64,000 nt of DNA from assembly GCA_003971905.1 (NCBI GenBank), contig RSEE01000125.1, forward strand, positions 62,001 through 126,000, written 5' to 3'. The DNA comes from Moniliella sp. 'wahieum'. Its lineage: Eukaryota > Basidiomycota > Moniliellomycetes > Moniliellales > Moniliellaceae. Numbering within the stretch: the stretch's first letter is position 1; each line of letters begins with the position of its first letter. Under the pieces are notes generated by a model. It saw nothing but the letters and a program-made list of their open reading frames with translations, did no database searches and had not been told where the DNA came from. Position numbers and translations under genes: made by a program. Below are positions 1-10,965 of this stretch, one piece after another.

Positions 1-2112
1 TGATCTCCATCATGTCTACTGTCGGTGTCGGGTCTGCCTACTCGACGGACATTTTCATCACGCAGCACGCGTACTATCGCCAGCATCTTATGCTGGCTAC
101 ATGATCCTCCTCACGCTTTCGACTCAGCTGATTGGTTTCTCTTTGCCGGTTTCTGTCGCCAGATTCTGGTCTGGCCCGCCTCAATGATTGGCCTAGTAAC
201 CTGACCCAGACCGCTTTCTTGTTTTCCATGCACGATGGCACAAGAGCCAGGCCCGGTGTTTCCGTGGATGGTCGCGTTTCAAGATGTTTCGGTGGTGGGA
301 TGCATCGTATTTGTGTGGGAATTTATCCCCAACTACCTCTTCACTGGTTTGGCTACCTTCTCTGGCCAGCATGGTGTGCACCCAAGAACAAGGGGTGTCA
401 ACCTCGTGTTTGGCGGCACTGGCGGCATTGGCTTCAACTTCATTTCATTGGATTGGCTCACCATCACCTCCGGGTTGGGCTCGCCCATTTACCAACCTTG
501 GTTCGCCATTGTCAACACTTTCACTGGCTACCTGATCATCATTTGCTTTGTAGCTCCAATCATGTGGCCACCAACACCAAGTACACGGGTTACTTCACCT
601 TCAGCAGTTCTGCCTTGTACGACCGCTTTGGCCAGTCCTACCAGGTCGGCTACGTGGTCAATGACCGTTTTGAGTTGGACAAGGACAAGTACGACTCTTA
701 CTCGAAAGAGTATCTGTCGGCAACCTTATCATCAGCTACTGTGTTGGTTTCGGAGCCATCACTAGGTACGTGCTGTTCTCCTCGGTGAGGTGCTCGGAAA
801 ATGTATCACTAACCCTGCTTATTCATGTGGCTCACATCAGTACACTGCACACTGCGCTTTGTACTACTCGAAGGACATCATCCGGCAAGTCAGGCGTTCG
901 CTCAACGAGGAACCCGACATTCATGCCCGTCTTATGTCGCGCTACCCTGAGGTTCCCACTACTGGTACGGCTTCACGTTCCTCCTCTCGTTCGCCTTAGC
1001 TGTCCCTTCGGTTTACGTGTATCACACCGACCTCCCCATCTGGCTGCTGATCGTGCCATCTTGATGAGCGCCGTCTACACCATCCCCATTGGAATCATTA
1101 CTGCTGTGACATCCAACGAAGTGGGTCTCAACGTGATCGCCGAAATGATTGTGGGTTATGCTTTGCCAGGCAAGCCCGTGGCCATGATGATTCAAGACCT
1201 TGGGTACATCTCCATGTCCCAGGCCGTCTCGTTTGTCAGTGATCTCAAGTTGGGTCATTACATGAAAGTTGCCTCCCCGTGACATGTTCTGGGCTCAGAT
1301 GGTGTCCACCTTCTGGGCATGTTTTGTGGCAAGTCGCCGTCACTGCCTTCCTCTTTGGCTCGACCCCAACCTGTGCAAGATCAACCCCCACGAGAAAGTC
1401 AGTCCTGCGCACTTTACCTGCGCTTCTCACACGTTCTACTCTGGTACGTTTCTCTCCTTTCCAACTGGCAACAATGAAAGTATCTGGCATCACTGACCCT
1501 GACAAATCGTCTTGTTCAACAGCGAGTATCATTTGGGGTCTCATTGGCCCGGCCCGCACGTTCGCAGTGGGTCAGACGTACGGTGCGTTGAACATCATGT
1601 TCTTGATTGGAGCTCTGATCCAATCCCGACGTGGCTGCTGGCTAAGAAGTACCCCAAATCGTGGGTGCGCTTGATCAACTGGCCCGTCTTCTTCTCCGCG
1701 ACGGGTATGATGCCGCCCCGCGTCGGGGATCACTTCACGTCGTGGTTTGTTGTCGGCTGGTTCTTCCAGTACTACCTCCGTCGTCACTACTTTGAATTCT
1801 GGTCGGACTACAACTACATTATCTCTTCCGGTCTCGATGCCGGCAGCGCCATCATCTCCTTCCTCATCTCGCTCTGCCTCGAGGTACCCAACACTAAAAA
1901 GCTTACCGTGGACAAGTGTTCAACGGGGACAACTTTGGTGGGGTAACAAAGTTGAGGCCAATAACTTGCAGGGCTCGCTTTCTTGACCATGAAGGAGGTT
2001 CTGCCAGGGCTTTGCGCCCGCGCCTAACGGCCAGTGGCTGCCCAACCCCTTCGCGGCATCTCTTCCTCGAGCTGATCACACTTCTTTTGTGCTTAGCTTT
2101 CCGCCCTCCTGA
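1..2112 (+). CDS. Oligopeptide transporter, OPT family (5' partial)
   Basis: Proton-coupled uptake of small peptides or peptide-like siderophores across the plasma membrane is the known family role. The sequence shows OPT signatures: STVGVGSAYSTDIF near the left edge, NLVFGGTGGIGFNF and YQPWFAIVNTF around 400-520, a long hydrophobic core (IPIGIITAVTSNEVGLNVIAE near 1085), GLIGPARTFAVGQTYGALN near 1535 and the aromatic YNYIISSGLDAGSAIISF near 1810. The start lies beyond the left edge. Two introns fit well: 766-840 (GTACGT, CTAAC, CAG) and 1444-1522. Frame changes interrupt the reading; for example near 570 the protein continues as MWATNTKYTGYF if one G is added to a GG run. The C-terminus is uncertain: one frame stops at 1986, another runs to 2112 through GFAPAPNGQW, which resembles OPT tails. 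It converges on the WD40 gene to its right. Confidence 0.88.
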
Positions 2113-2250
2113 TGATCCCTTCTTGCACCGCTACAGCCAGGATCCTTCTATCCTTTTATACACGCCGTGAATTTGCTTCCCCTTGTTAATGTTCGATGCA
2201 CTCATAGTCAGATCCCAGCTCGCAGAGGCAAGTTTCAACCATGGATCACC

Positions 2251-3574
2251 TCAAAACTTATTGCATAGGATGCTACTAGGATAGGGCCTGCGCATGAGCC
2301 CTCCACCTGGCCAAGTCTTCGTCTGAATCGGTCGAGACCGGGAACTTCTTTCGCGCCATACACCCACATGCCCATCTGAGCAAGCCGAAATGATCGTCGC
2401 CCCTTCCAACGGATCAGGGCCAGGGAGGAAAGGGCAGTGACGGACCAGACGGTGGTGGCCATGTGGGGGAGCAAAGCCAACTGTTCCCCCGTATCGGATG
2501 CCCAGACACGCACCGTGCCGTCCTCGCTGGCGCTCACAATACGTGGCGGTTGGGCCTCTTTTCCCGGTCAGGCACAGGTCGTACACCGAACTATCGTGCC
2601 CGACTAAAATCCGCACCAGCGCTGGCGCACCTGGTACTTGCTTCTTCCCCACCTCGGGAACAGGATCTTCCTGTCCTGCTAGCACAGTGGGCGCTCGAGC
2701 AAAATCAGCTTCTCCCTTGTCCAAATCCCAGATGATAATACGGCCATCGTTGCCTGATGATGCAAACCACAGCCCCGTCTCCTCATTGGAATCGGAGTGG
2801 GGGTCGGGAGTGGGGGCCCAGGCCAGACAGCCAATGTGCGCACCACATCATCATGGGCTTGGAATTGCTTAGTGATCGTAGTACCAACAAACAAGCGTAC
2901 CCGCAGATCAGCACAGGCAGTCAACGTTCGCTCTGCATCGATCAGTTTGACACTCCACACAACGCTTCCGTGCCCCCTGAGAATACGGAGCGCGGTCCAT
3001 TCGCCTCCCTCGGCTTCCGTGCCTGACCTCAGCACGGACCAAGTGTACACCCGCACCGACTGGTCCCACGACGCGCTGGCCAGGCGCGCTTCGCCGCCTC
3101 CACACCAGGTATCAAGACTGGTCACGTTGTCCCAGTGGTCCACCAGTTCTGAGTGGATGATCCACCGGCTTCCCCCGGCCAGCAGATGGGTGGCATCCAG
3201 GCTATCCAGCGCATAGGCGCGCACCACACCGTCCAGACTGCCCGTAACCACATGCGCGGGCATTCCCAGCTTGGGTGCAGCAGGGACAAGTACAACACTG
3301 TTAACGTAGCGAGTGGCACCGGAAAACGTCGCTTGCTGTGTCCAGGGATCTCGCGCGCTGGGGGTGGGGACGGAAAAGAGACGGCTGGTCAAGTCCCGGC
3401 TGGCGGTGGCCAGTAGCGCTGGGGCGCCAGGCACACAGAGACTGCGGACACACTTAACCTTTGTGGAGGTCGGCGGGGGGGGAGGCGTCAGGGAAGCACC
3501 GGGACGGAGGAGGGCAAGGGCGCACTCACATCGCTGGTATGGGCCGCCAGCAGCTGCACCAGCTCAAACGGCAT
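2251..3574 (-). CDS. WD40 propeller protein, Doa1/Ufd3 (PLAA)-like, apparently lacking PFU and PUL domains
   Basis: Doa1/PLAA is a Cdc48/p97 cofactor in ubiquitin homeostasis, built of an N-terminal WD40 propeller, a PFU and a PUL domain. Here the start MPFELVQLLAAHTSDV is at 3574, followed by a 71 bp intron (3459-3529, GTGAGT donor) and then LLATASRDLTSRLF, VVTGSLDGVVRAYALDS, RLASASWDQSVRVYTW, LRGHGSVVWSVKLI, FQAHDDVVRTLAVWPG, LVGHDSSVYDLC, SASEDGTVRVWASD and SACSDGHVGVW, i.e. about seven blades in the order known for Doa1. The frame shifts at least twice. The reading stops at 2251 directly after the last blade, so roughly 300 residues of PFU plus PUL expected for the family are absent before the OPT gene. 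It could be a real truncation, an assembly loss or a propeller-only paralogue; CIAO1 was considered but the blade motifs fit Doa1 better. Confidence 0.75.
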
Positions 3575-4361
3575 CCTCGTCGTTGTTGCCACGCAGGAAG
3601 GCGAAGCACCAGCAGACAGGTGGGGTGCGGTGGATGGGAAACAGGGAAGAGGGGGACGGCTACGAGGCGAGAGTGGTGGTGTGGTGGGGGGAGAGAAGTG
3701 ACTAGTGACTCGATCATTCAGCTCTTGGTGGTGGAGCCAGCAGCCAGTATCTAGCTTGAGCCACCAGGGCCCAGTTCCGCCCGCGGCCCCGTCCTGCGAG
3801 GGGAGGCGCGATGTGATATCGCATGTCACATGTCACGTGGCCCAGGCTGGGGAGCAGTTGACGTCACATGGATGCTGAAGACGAAATACGGAGCGAAGTA
3901 ATATGTAATGGATTGAGCCATCTGCATCACGGCCTTCTCGGAGGCTACCAGGAGCAGACCAGCTGGCAGCCCTCCATCGTGCATCGACCATACATGAGAA
4001 ACAACAACGCGATGGACATCAATCTCGTTGATCATCACATTTCGGATCGTGTGAGGGACGTGCGTGTGCTTGCATACTTTTGGGGACAGTTATAATATGC
4101 ACAAAAGAAAGGGGGAAGAGAGATGTTCCCGCTACACGCTCATGCACAATGAAAGGAGGCACCTCACAGGGGATGATTGTGTGCCAGAAACAAAACGAAG
4201 TGTTTCGCAAGAAGAGACAGAAACGGTGAAGAATGGACGAGGGATGGGGATGAAAGGTGGGAAGAAGAAAGGCGGAGAAGGAGAGAAAGGGACATTCCAA
4301 AATATACAGAGATCGAGGAAGGGACACACACGTGTAAATAGGAGGGAATGTTGTTCTTCTC
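3575..4361. other. Intergenic region between the WD40 gene and the sugar transporter
   Basis: No coding frame with recognisable protein was found. It holds the putative promoter of the leftward WD40 gene and the 3' flank of the leftward transporter. A TGACTAGTGACT word near 3700 belongs to the dispersed intergenic words described in the findings. The part from 4100 to 4330 is purine-rich on the + strand. Confidence 0.5.
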
Positions 4362-6957
4362 TCATCCACATTCATCATATCCACAAAATATGAGCAGCCA
4401 CAAATGACCCATTTCAAGCCTTTTCGTCTTGCTCTTGGGGGTGCCCGGGCCGGGGTGACGGGTGGTGAGCGAGTCGCCTAGGGTGAGCAGCGGGGCGAGC
4501 TTGGCAGAACGATTAAAGCAAATGTAACGCTTGAACCAGTAGGGCAAGGTCTGGGTCAACTGATACTTGATGTATACCTTTTGTGGCACGGCAAACACTT
4601 GATCAATTTCTTCGAGCGTGAGTTGCTTGGTCTCCCGCACAAAGAGGAAGATGAAGATGAGAGAGAGCACGTTGGTGCCGGCGAAAAAACCAAAGGCACC
4701 TGTTGGTGTGAATACGGCCAACTGCGCTGGGAAGCAGATGGACACACCGCCGAAAGACCGAAGCAAACCGCGACAGACCATGCCATGCCCATCGAGCGCT
4801 GGGCCAGGGAAAGACCTCGGCTGAATAAGTAAAGGGCACCGGACCCTCGCCGGGCGAATAGCGCAAGTAAAGAGGTAAATGAACAGCGCAATGAACCCGA
4901 TGCGGACGTGCTTGTTGGATTCCGTGTCGGGGATCAAGAAGCAGAGACCGGCCGCCAAAAGGAAGAGGCCCATAAAGGGGAACGTCCACAACAGCAACGG
5001 CCGCCGTCCAAACCGATCAATCGTCCAGATAGCCGGGAAGCAAAAGACAAAGTTCAAAGCACCAAAGCCGATGGAGGCATTAAGCGGTATCGACACTGCC
5101 AGTGGCCTGTTGGAAAACCTGAGGATCAAAGGCGAAAAAATATGGTGTCAGTTCGATACTAACAAGCATGGTCTTCTCACAGCATGTGCCTTGCACCGCA
5201 CCGCAGCTGGGCCGCCGAGCAAATCCCAACTGGTGTGCACACCACAGGACCACAGCAATGAGAAGAAGCCTAGTTTAGAAAAGAACGAACCGTGCTCGAG
5301 TAAAAAGCGATGATGTTAATCCCACACGCTTGTTGTGCTGCCATCACAACGCTAGAGAAGAAGAGAAAGTCAGCACCACAATGGCCCATAAAAAGGTAAT
5401 GGGGAGGCATGGATGATGAAACATGTTGGGTAGAGAAGCATATACACACCTAGCCGCCACCGTTGCGCGCCGAACTCGAGGAATGGTGAACAGTTGCGTG
5501 AACTTCTGGAAGGCAGTTACTCCCTTGTTCATCTTTTTCTCTTCTTCGAGAAGAATATGAATGTAGTACAAGTCTCGCGCAGCCTGGAGTCGATGCTTCC
5601 GTAGCCTCAGCAAGCTCTTAAACGCTTCTTCGTACCGACCCTTTCCGATGAGCCAACGTGCGCTCTCGGGCAGTAAAAGACAAGAAGCGTCAATGGGACA
5701 GCAGGGATGAAGGCAGAACCAAGCTGCAAGCGCCAGGCCATGTCCCTCCCAGTGTTTTTGACAATCACGTTGGCCACAGTTCCAATCTGGATACCAAAGA
5801 ATGAGAGCATACGTCAGTGTCCATGCTCGCCCGTCCTTTTTGACGAGACTCATTCCACAGTCCTTCTTGAGGCATTGGGTCGAATGCCCCGAAGTATGTG
5901 CCTAGCCCGATTGACAGGTGTGAAGAACCAGAGGATGAGAGGAGACGTACGAAGATACCAAATGCTGTTAGAAGTTGCCAGTTGAGCACCAGTGCGCCTC
6001 GGATTGCAGCTGGTACCTGTTCAGCGGCAAATACAGGGGTGGTTGAGCCCTTGATGCCCATTCCAACTCCAAGGAGAAGGCGGACAATGAGCAGTTCCCA
6101 CCACTTTTGGGTCAGGCCAGAGCAGATGGGGGTGATGATGAGAATAGTCCACAGAGAAAGATTGCACCACGCCGACCCCACATGCCATTGATCCAATCGG
6201 TAATCCAACATCCAATCAGTGCCGAACCGAGGTACGGCCCAGCGTTGACGATGCCCAAAAGCCAAGTGTTTCGGTACCAGTGTGGCGAGTACCCTGGTTT
6301 GGTCGGATCTGACTCGTTGGGAATACCAATAATGGTGGTCATAGTCGTGTTGGCAGCGTTGGAACCTAACATGGACGAAAAGGAAGGATGAAAAACAAAG
6401 AAGATGAGCAAGTGCACAGACATATAACAAAATCCAACGCGAGATCCTCAGAAAGAGAAGGGGAGGAAGTCACCACGTACCTGTCTGATCCCAACCCTGT
6501 GTCGCGGCACCAAGAGACAGACCAAGATGGTAATGTAGAGCGTCCACGTCTGGGACCATTGGTGGGCCTGCTCGTATTCGAGCGCGTCACGCTCATCGGG
6601 CAAAAGTTCGGGGATGTTGCTCCAGGCATGGGGAGACTGGGCCACTAAGGCGCCCCGTTGAAAAAGCTCTGTATGCTGCGCCAAGCCTTTGCTCTGGGCA
6701 AAGTTGGTTGCGTCCGCAAGTAGCTTTGTGCGTGGGACCCCCTCGAGCGGGTTACTAATCTTGCCAGACATGTTGCGACTGAGATCGAGCGAGGGGATGG
6801 CAACGTCGCTACCAGCGCCGTGCACTTTCTCCTCATCCACGCCGCGTTCATCATTGGAGGGAAATGCGTCGAGAGTGTCGAGCACGAGCGGGCCAGCAGG
6901 CCCCTCCTCGTTGGCAAGTGCCTTCTTCTCCTTGCCCCAATCGTCGACGTTGGCCAT
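4362..6957 (-). CDS. MFS sugar/polyol transporter (sugar porter family)
   Basis: A plasma-membrane hexose, polyol or inositol-type proton symporter is likely; substrate cannot be told. The start MANVDDWGKEKKAL (6957) opens a hydrophilic N-terminus of about 170 residues, followed by the first membrane segment. Sugar-porter hallmarks follow in order: TDWINGMWGRRGAIFLCGLF (loop 2 GRR), RLLLGVGMGIKGSTTPVFAA, EQVPAAIRGALVLNWQLLTA (PESPR region equivalent), PESARWLIGKGRYEEA near 5640 (the PESPRWL motif), AIWTIDRFGRRPLLLW near 5020 (second GRR), AEVFPLAQRSMGMAWS near 4830 and a FVRETKQLTLEEIDQVF tail near 4625. Twelve membrane segments are expected. Several introns and frame changes separate the pieces, notably near 6370 and 5340-5450. 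The C-terminal tail to 4362 is lysine-rich and the exact stop is moderately certain. Confidence 0.9.
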
Positions 6958-7099
6958 ATGTGCAGGGGGTGATGGAGGGGGAGGTGAAAGGGGTTGGCTG
7001 GGATATGGGTCCTCGTCACCGTCTGCCGTGTCTTGTATTTGTACTTGTGGGGCCGCAGCATTGGGGCAGAGTAACTAGGAACTCGTAACCAGTAAGGCT

Positions 7100-10000
7100 T
7101 AAGGACGCGCGTGTGTGTGGTGCAGCAGGCACCAAGGCACAGAGAGATGGATCGTGCCTGTGATCAGCGGGCTATACCGTGGCGGATATCGGATCGCCCG
7201 CTTCGAGGGGATTGTTATAGCCAAGGGCAGCCGTCGGGGCGCGGCGGGCAGGGGGCAGTGTTGGTGGTGTGGGGGGGCGTGCGGTGTGGTGCTGGGCGTT
7301 GGCTGGCGTTCCTCGCAGGGGTAAAACATCCGACTGCCGAAAGCCCCGGGCCGCAGCGGCGGCGATTGGCGATTTGCGGCGGCACAGGGCGGCACAAGGC
7401 GGCACACCGGCAGCACGCAGCACCCGGTGCGGGGCCAGCCAGAGTGCCCCGGGCCAGCTCAGATCTCAGAGTGCTCAGGTGCCCAGGCGATCCGGCCTCA
7501 GGCGCCCGGGCCAGCTCGCGCCGCCACTCAATGCGGGGCCCCAATCGAAGGACCGGTCTCACCTGCACCCCGCACCACAGCACTTTCGCCACGCAGGGTC
7601 TGGCCCCCGCCACCGCCATTCCGCAACCACAGGCGTCCCCAGCCGCCCCAGGCTATCCCGTGGCGTCATGTCCCCCGATTACCCGGCCATTGTACTTGAT
7701 CGCTACAGTCACTAGCCTCTCCCCCTGGTCGCTCCAGGTTTCTCCGGTTAATCCTTCCTACTATACGAGGCTTATTCGCGAGCTCCAAGTGGCTTCCCGC
7801 TTCATGGACCACAGCCAACAAAGCACTTGTAAGACAGTAATCGCCAATCACTAGCACTAGTCAAGCTAGTCGCCCAAAAAGTCACTATAGCAACTATAGT
7901 CAAGTATTCATATTCACTGGCCATACAGCAGAACCCCATGCAATGCGCGCAACCGCGGTGCATAGCGGGCGACAAAAGTGCTGCTGAGATGCGTGCCTGT
8001 GTGCCTCACAAGGCCCCTGTGAGACCTGACCGGACCCGAACCTCGAGGCTTAGCGCTTAGCCTAAGCGCTTATGTGAGAGACCGGCTTTGGCCCAGAGGG
8101 AAAAGAAGCCGCAGGGCACGAGAGTTGGGCCGAAAATGCCGTATCGTGTGAGCGTCTGTGCGAACCCACTCTGCAGCCTCTCTTGAGTTTCTCTTGTGTC
8201 CATATTCTATGCATCCCCATGATCTATGTACATGCGCCCCACACTCTTTCGCATCATGCCATCATGGCGATAGTTGAGAGACAATGCCCCCCCTTTTCCG
8301 TACGTGGGGCGTGCGGGGGTGCCGCGACGCCAGCAATTAAAGTTGGGGAACTCGATGAAGCTTGAAGCTTGAAGCTTGAAGAGCAATTTGGTCAACAATT
8401 ATTTTAAAACTGACCCCAGGCCCTCACAGGCCTGAGTCTCAGGTCCCTGCTTAATCACTTAATCCTGATACTGTGGGGTATAGGAACACGTTTTTAGGTA
8501 CCAAAGAGGAGATACTTTCGCAGCAGAGAGAAGCATTTCTCCTCCCAACATACTGTGGTTTGCGGAGAGGGTCCAACGTCTTCGGCGTTGAACGTACGTT
8601 GAACGTAGTTGACACGTTGACCATTGCACGTTTTTTAAAGCTTGAAAAGCTTGAAGCTTGAAGGGGCTTTTGTCGTCTCTCAAGTGTCGGGTGCCTCTCA
8701 AATGCTGTGTCATCGATCTACGGCATATATCCAGACTAAGATCTAAAAAGGGGCACACCCCGGAGTACTGTGGATCGATCAAAGGCGTGGCACTAGCAGT
8801 GTTGTGCTGCAGAACAGGACACTCTCCGACGAACACAGTGCAGTCTACAGGAGGAGTGGTGGCCAGTCAATCGGTCACAAAGAGCGGGAACGAGGTTACG
8901 CGTTGCGAGTGAAGTGCAGAGCAGAGCGGTGGTGTGGAGAGACAGGAGATTCACTAGCTGTATGGCATGAACTGGCTTTGTGCCCCAGAGCCATGGTACC
9001 AGCCTAAGCAGCCGCTATCCCCCCACATCACAATAACGTTTGCATCATCATCAAAAACGTTTTCCTGTAGACATGGTGATACTCACCAGTCACAACAGCA
9101 GAAGGAGCACCAATCACATGGCGCGGCTCAATTGTGGGCTGGCGGATGAACCCTTGGGGCATAAAAAATCGGGGAGAAGTCAATATGTCGGAGCTGCTCT
9201 GGTGTTAGAGTATCCATGGAGAGAGTCTCGCGCTTTCTTTTCTGTTGGGTACCCGCAAATCATGATGTTGGCTTTGGATCTCAGGAGTGCATTTATCTTT
9301 TTTCATCAGGTCGATTATCATCTCGGCATCTTATCTGCTGTGTATAAATTGTGTCGGTCGTGTATAACGGAATTGCGCAAGTGACTGAAAGGAGAGCACC
9401 CTCCCAGACTGAGTGTACTAGTATTTCGACATGTTTTCTCCATGTTAACATCCCGCCATAGTTCTTTTCTTCGTTCCTCTGCCATCGCAGCAGCTAACAT
9501 TAAACTGTGGGATGCCAGCCTTCGCCCAAGGACAAGTCCTACGTCAGTCGTTGCCCATGCGGCGCATCGACGACATCCTTGATGTACCACACGAAAAGCA
9601 GATGATGCCCCACGATATGCTGGACCTCACCTATCTCCGTTCAGATGTATCACCAATATCACCAAAGGTATTTACCCCCTATAAAGCCTTTTGAGTACTA
9701 GGCTCTCCTCCATAAGATTGCGGTATGTCAATCGCGCGTCGACGTTTCCGAATTATCCGCGCAAAGTACAGACCGTGGTGAAGTCACCAGCTCTGCTCCC
9801 ACGTCCTCAGCCGCGTGCATGGAATGGTGGATAACCACACCAGTGACTACCGGTTACCGGTTATCGAGGTTATCATCAATCATACCCAACTCGTTATCCG
9901 CTTGACCGGCCTGGCCGCCGGTGACCGTGACCGAAGCTGGGCCGTAGCAGGCCGCAGCACCGATCCTGGTAAGCTACTGTCAGTGAGAGTAGGAATGGAT

Positions 10001-10965
10001 AGGTTCAGAGATCTGATTATGTATAGCGCTTAGCTCTGTGGCTTGTTTCCCCGTCAGCTCACGGGGCTCACCACAGAACATCACATGCCCACGCTGAGCG
10101 TAACCCCTTCCGTCACACCCAGCAGCGCAGCACGCGCAGCACTCTCGTTGGTCCCATTCTCGGCGCACGATAGGATCGATGAGATATCTTCGCGAGTGCA
10201 CGGATTACACTGATAATTACGTGGGCACCGTGATCAGGTGACCACAACTCCCCACGGAAAGAATGAGCCTATTGAATTGATGAGATGCCATGGTGGACTG
10301 CGGTCGAAGGGATATACCAACGTTCAACCCGAGTTCGGGGGTGGACAGAGGATTCAAGTGGCAGCAGTGCAGGCCGACATAGAATGACAACACGAAGGGA
10401 GAACGAGCACAACAAGGGAGAAACGAGCACAACACGCAAGCGCAGGGGCAAGGTCCAAGGGTTATCTCATGCAGTCCTCAATCCTTTTGAGATTCGGGTT
10501 ACGATTAGTCGATCATCCGATCAGGGACCTCATTTGCTGAGCATACGAGCACTGAGTACTCACTGAGGGCTGCGCCTCAGCGCACTGCTCACTGACCTCG
10601 GTACTCAGGATACCCAAGCTGAGTACGAGCAGCTCTCTCTCGGCGTGACCACGGCCGACACCGAGCCGGGGTCACCCATGGAGTCATCGGCCGGTGCCAT
10701 TTCCTGTCAAAGAAAGCGGAACGTGGCAGTCACGTGGCGGTGCTCAGCGATGGATGGTGGGTGATCGCTGGAGTCTCAATATGCGCGAGGCGGCGGGTGG
10801 CCGCCGAGACACTGGCGCTGTGCCGGGGGGGGGTGTGAGACAGCCGTGCGGCCACGTGCATAACCTCAGACCAGACGAACTTCCCCACCGCCATCTGCCC
10901 ATCCCCCCCCTGCCCCCCCCACCACCTCCTCCGCCCCGCCCCCGCCCCTCGCCCTCGCCCTCCCG
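7100..10965. other. Gene-poor 3.9 kb interval
   Basis: I cannot support any gene here. Open frames up to about 247 codons (7111-7854) occur but have no recognisable motif and a composition typical of chance frames in GC-rich DNA. 7100-7850 is GC-rich with a GGCGGCACAAGGCGGCAC word at 7388-7405; 7860-10600 is visibly richer in A and T than the coding parts. The stretch holds iterated words: GAAGCTT repeats at 8357-8381 and about 8637-8663, GGTTACC-type repeats near 9850, ACTGAGTACTCACTGAG near 10550 and CTAGTCAAGCTAGTC at 7857-7871. It also contains the promoter of the rightward PSD2 gene. Confidence 0.5.
8357..8381. repeat. GAAGCTT heptamer repeat
   Basis: Three perfect GAAGCTT units plus GAAG. 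A second, imperfect copy lies at 8637-8663, with related runs at about 35341-35357 and, in reverse complement, 61644-61672. No associated gene or transposon structure is visible. Confidence 0.8.

Noticed and set aside
2251-3574. CIAO1/Cia1 identity for the WD40 gene
   Set aside because: Start HTSDV and the blade order with GSLDGVVRAY and SACSDGHVGVW fit Doa1/PLAA better than CIAO1.
7111-7854. Plus-strand frame of 247 codons
   Set aside because: Rich in Pro/Arg/Ala without domain; lies in GC-rich noncoding DNA with repeated words.
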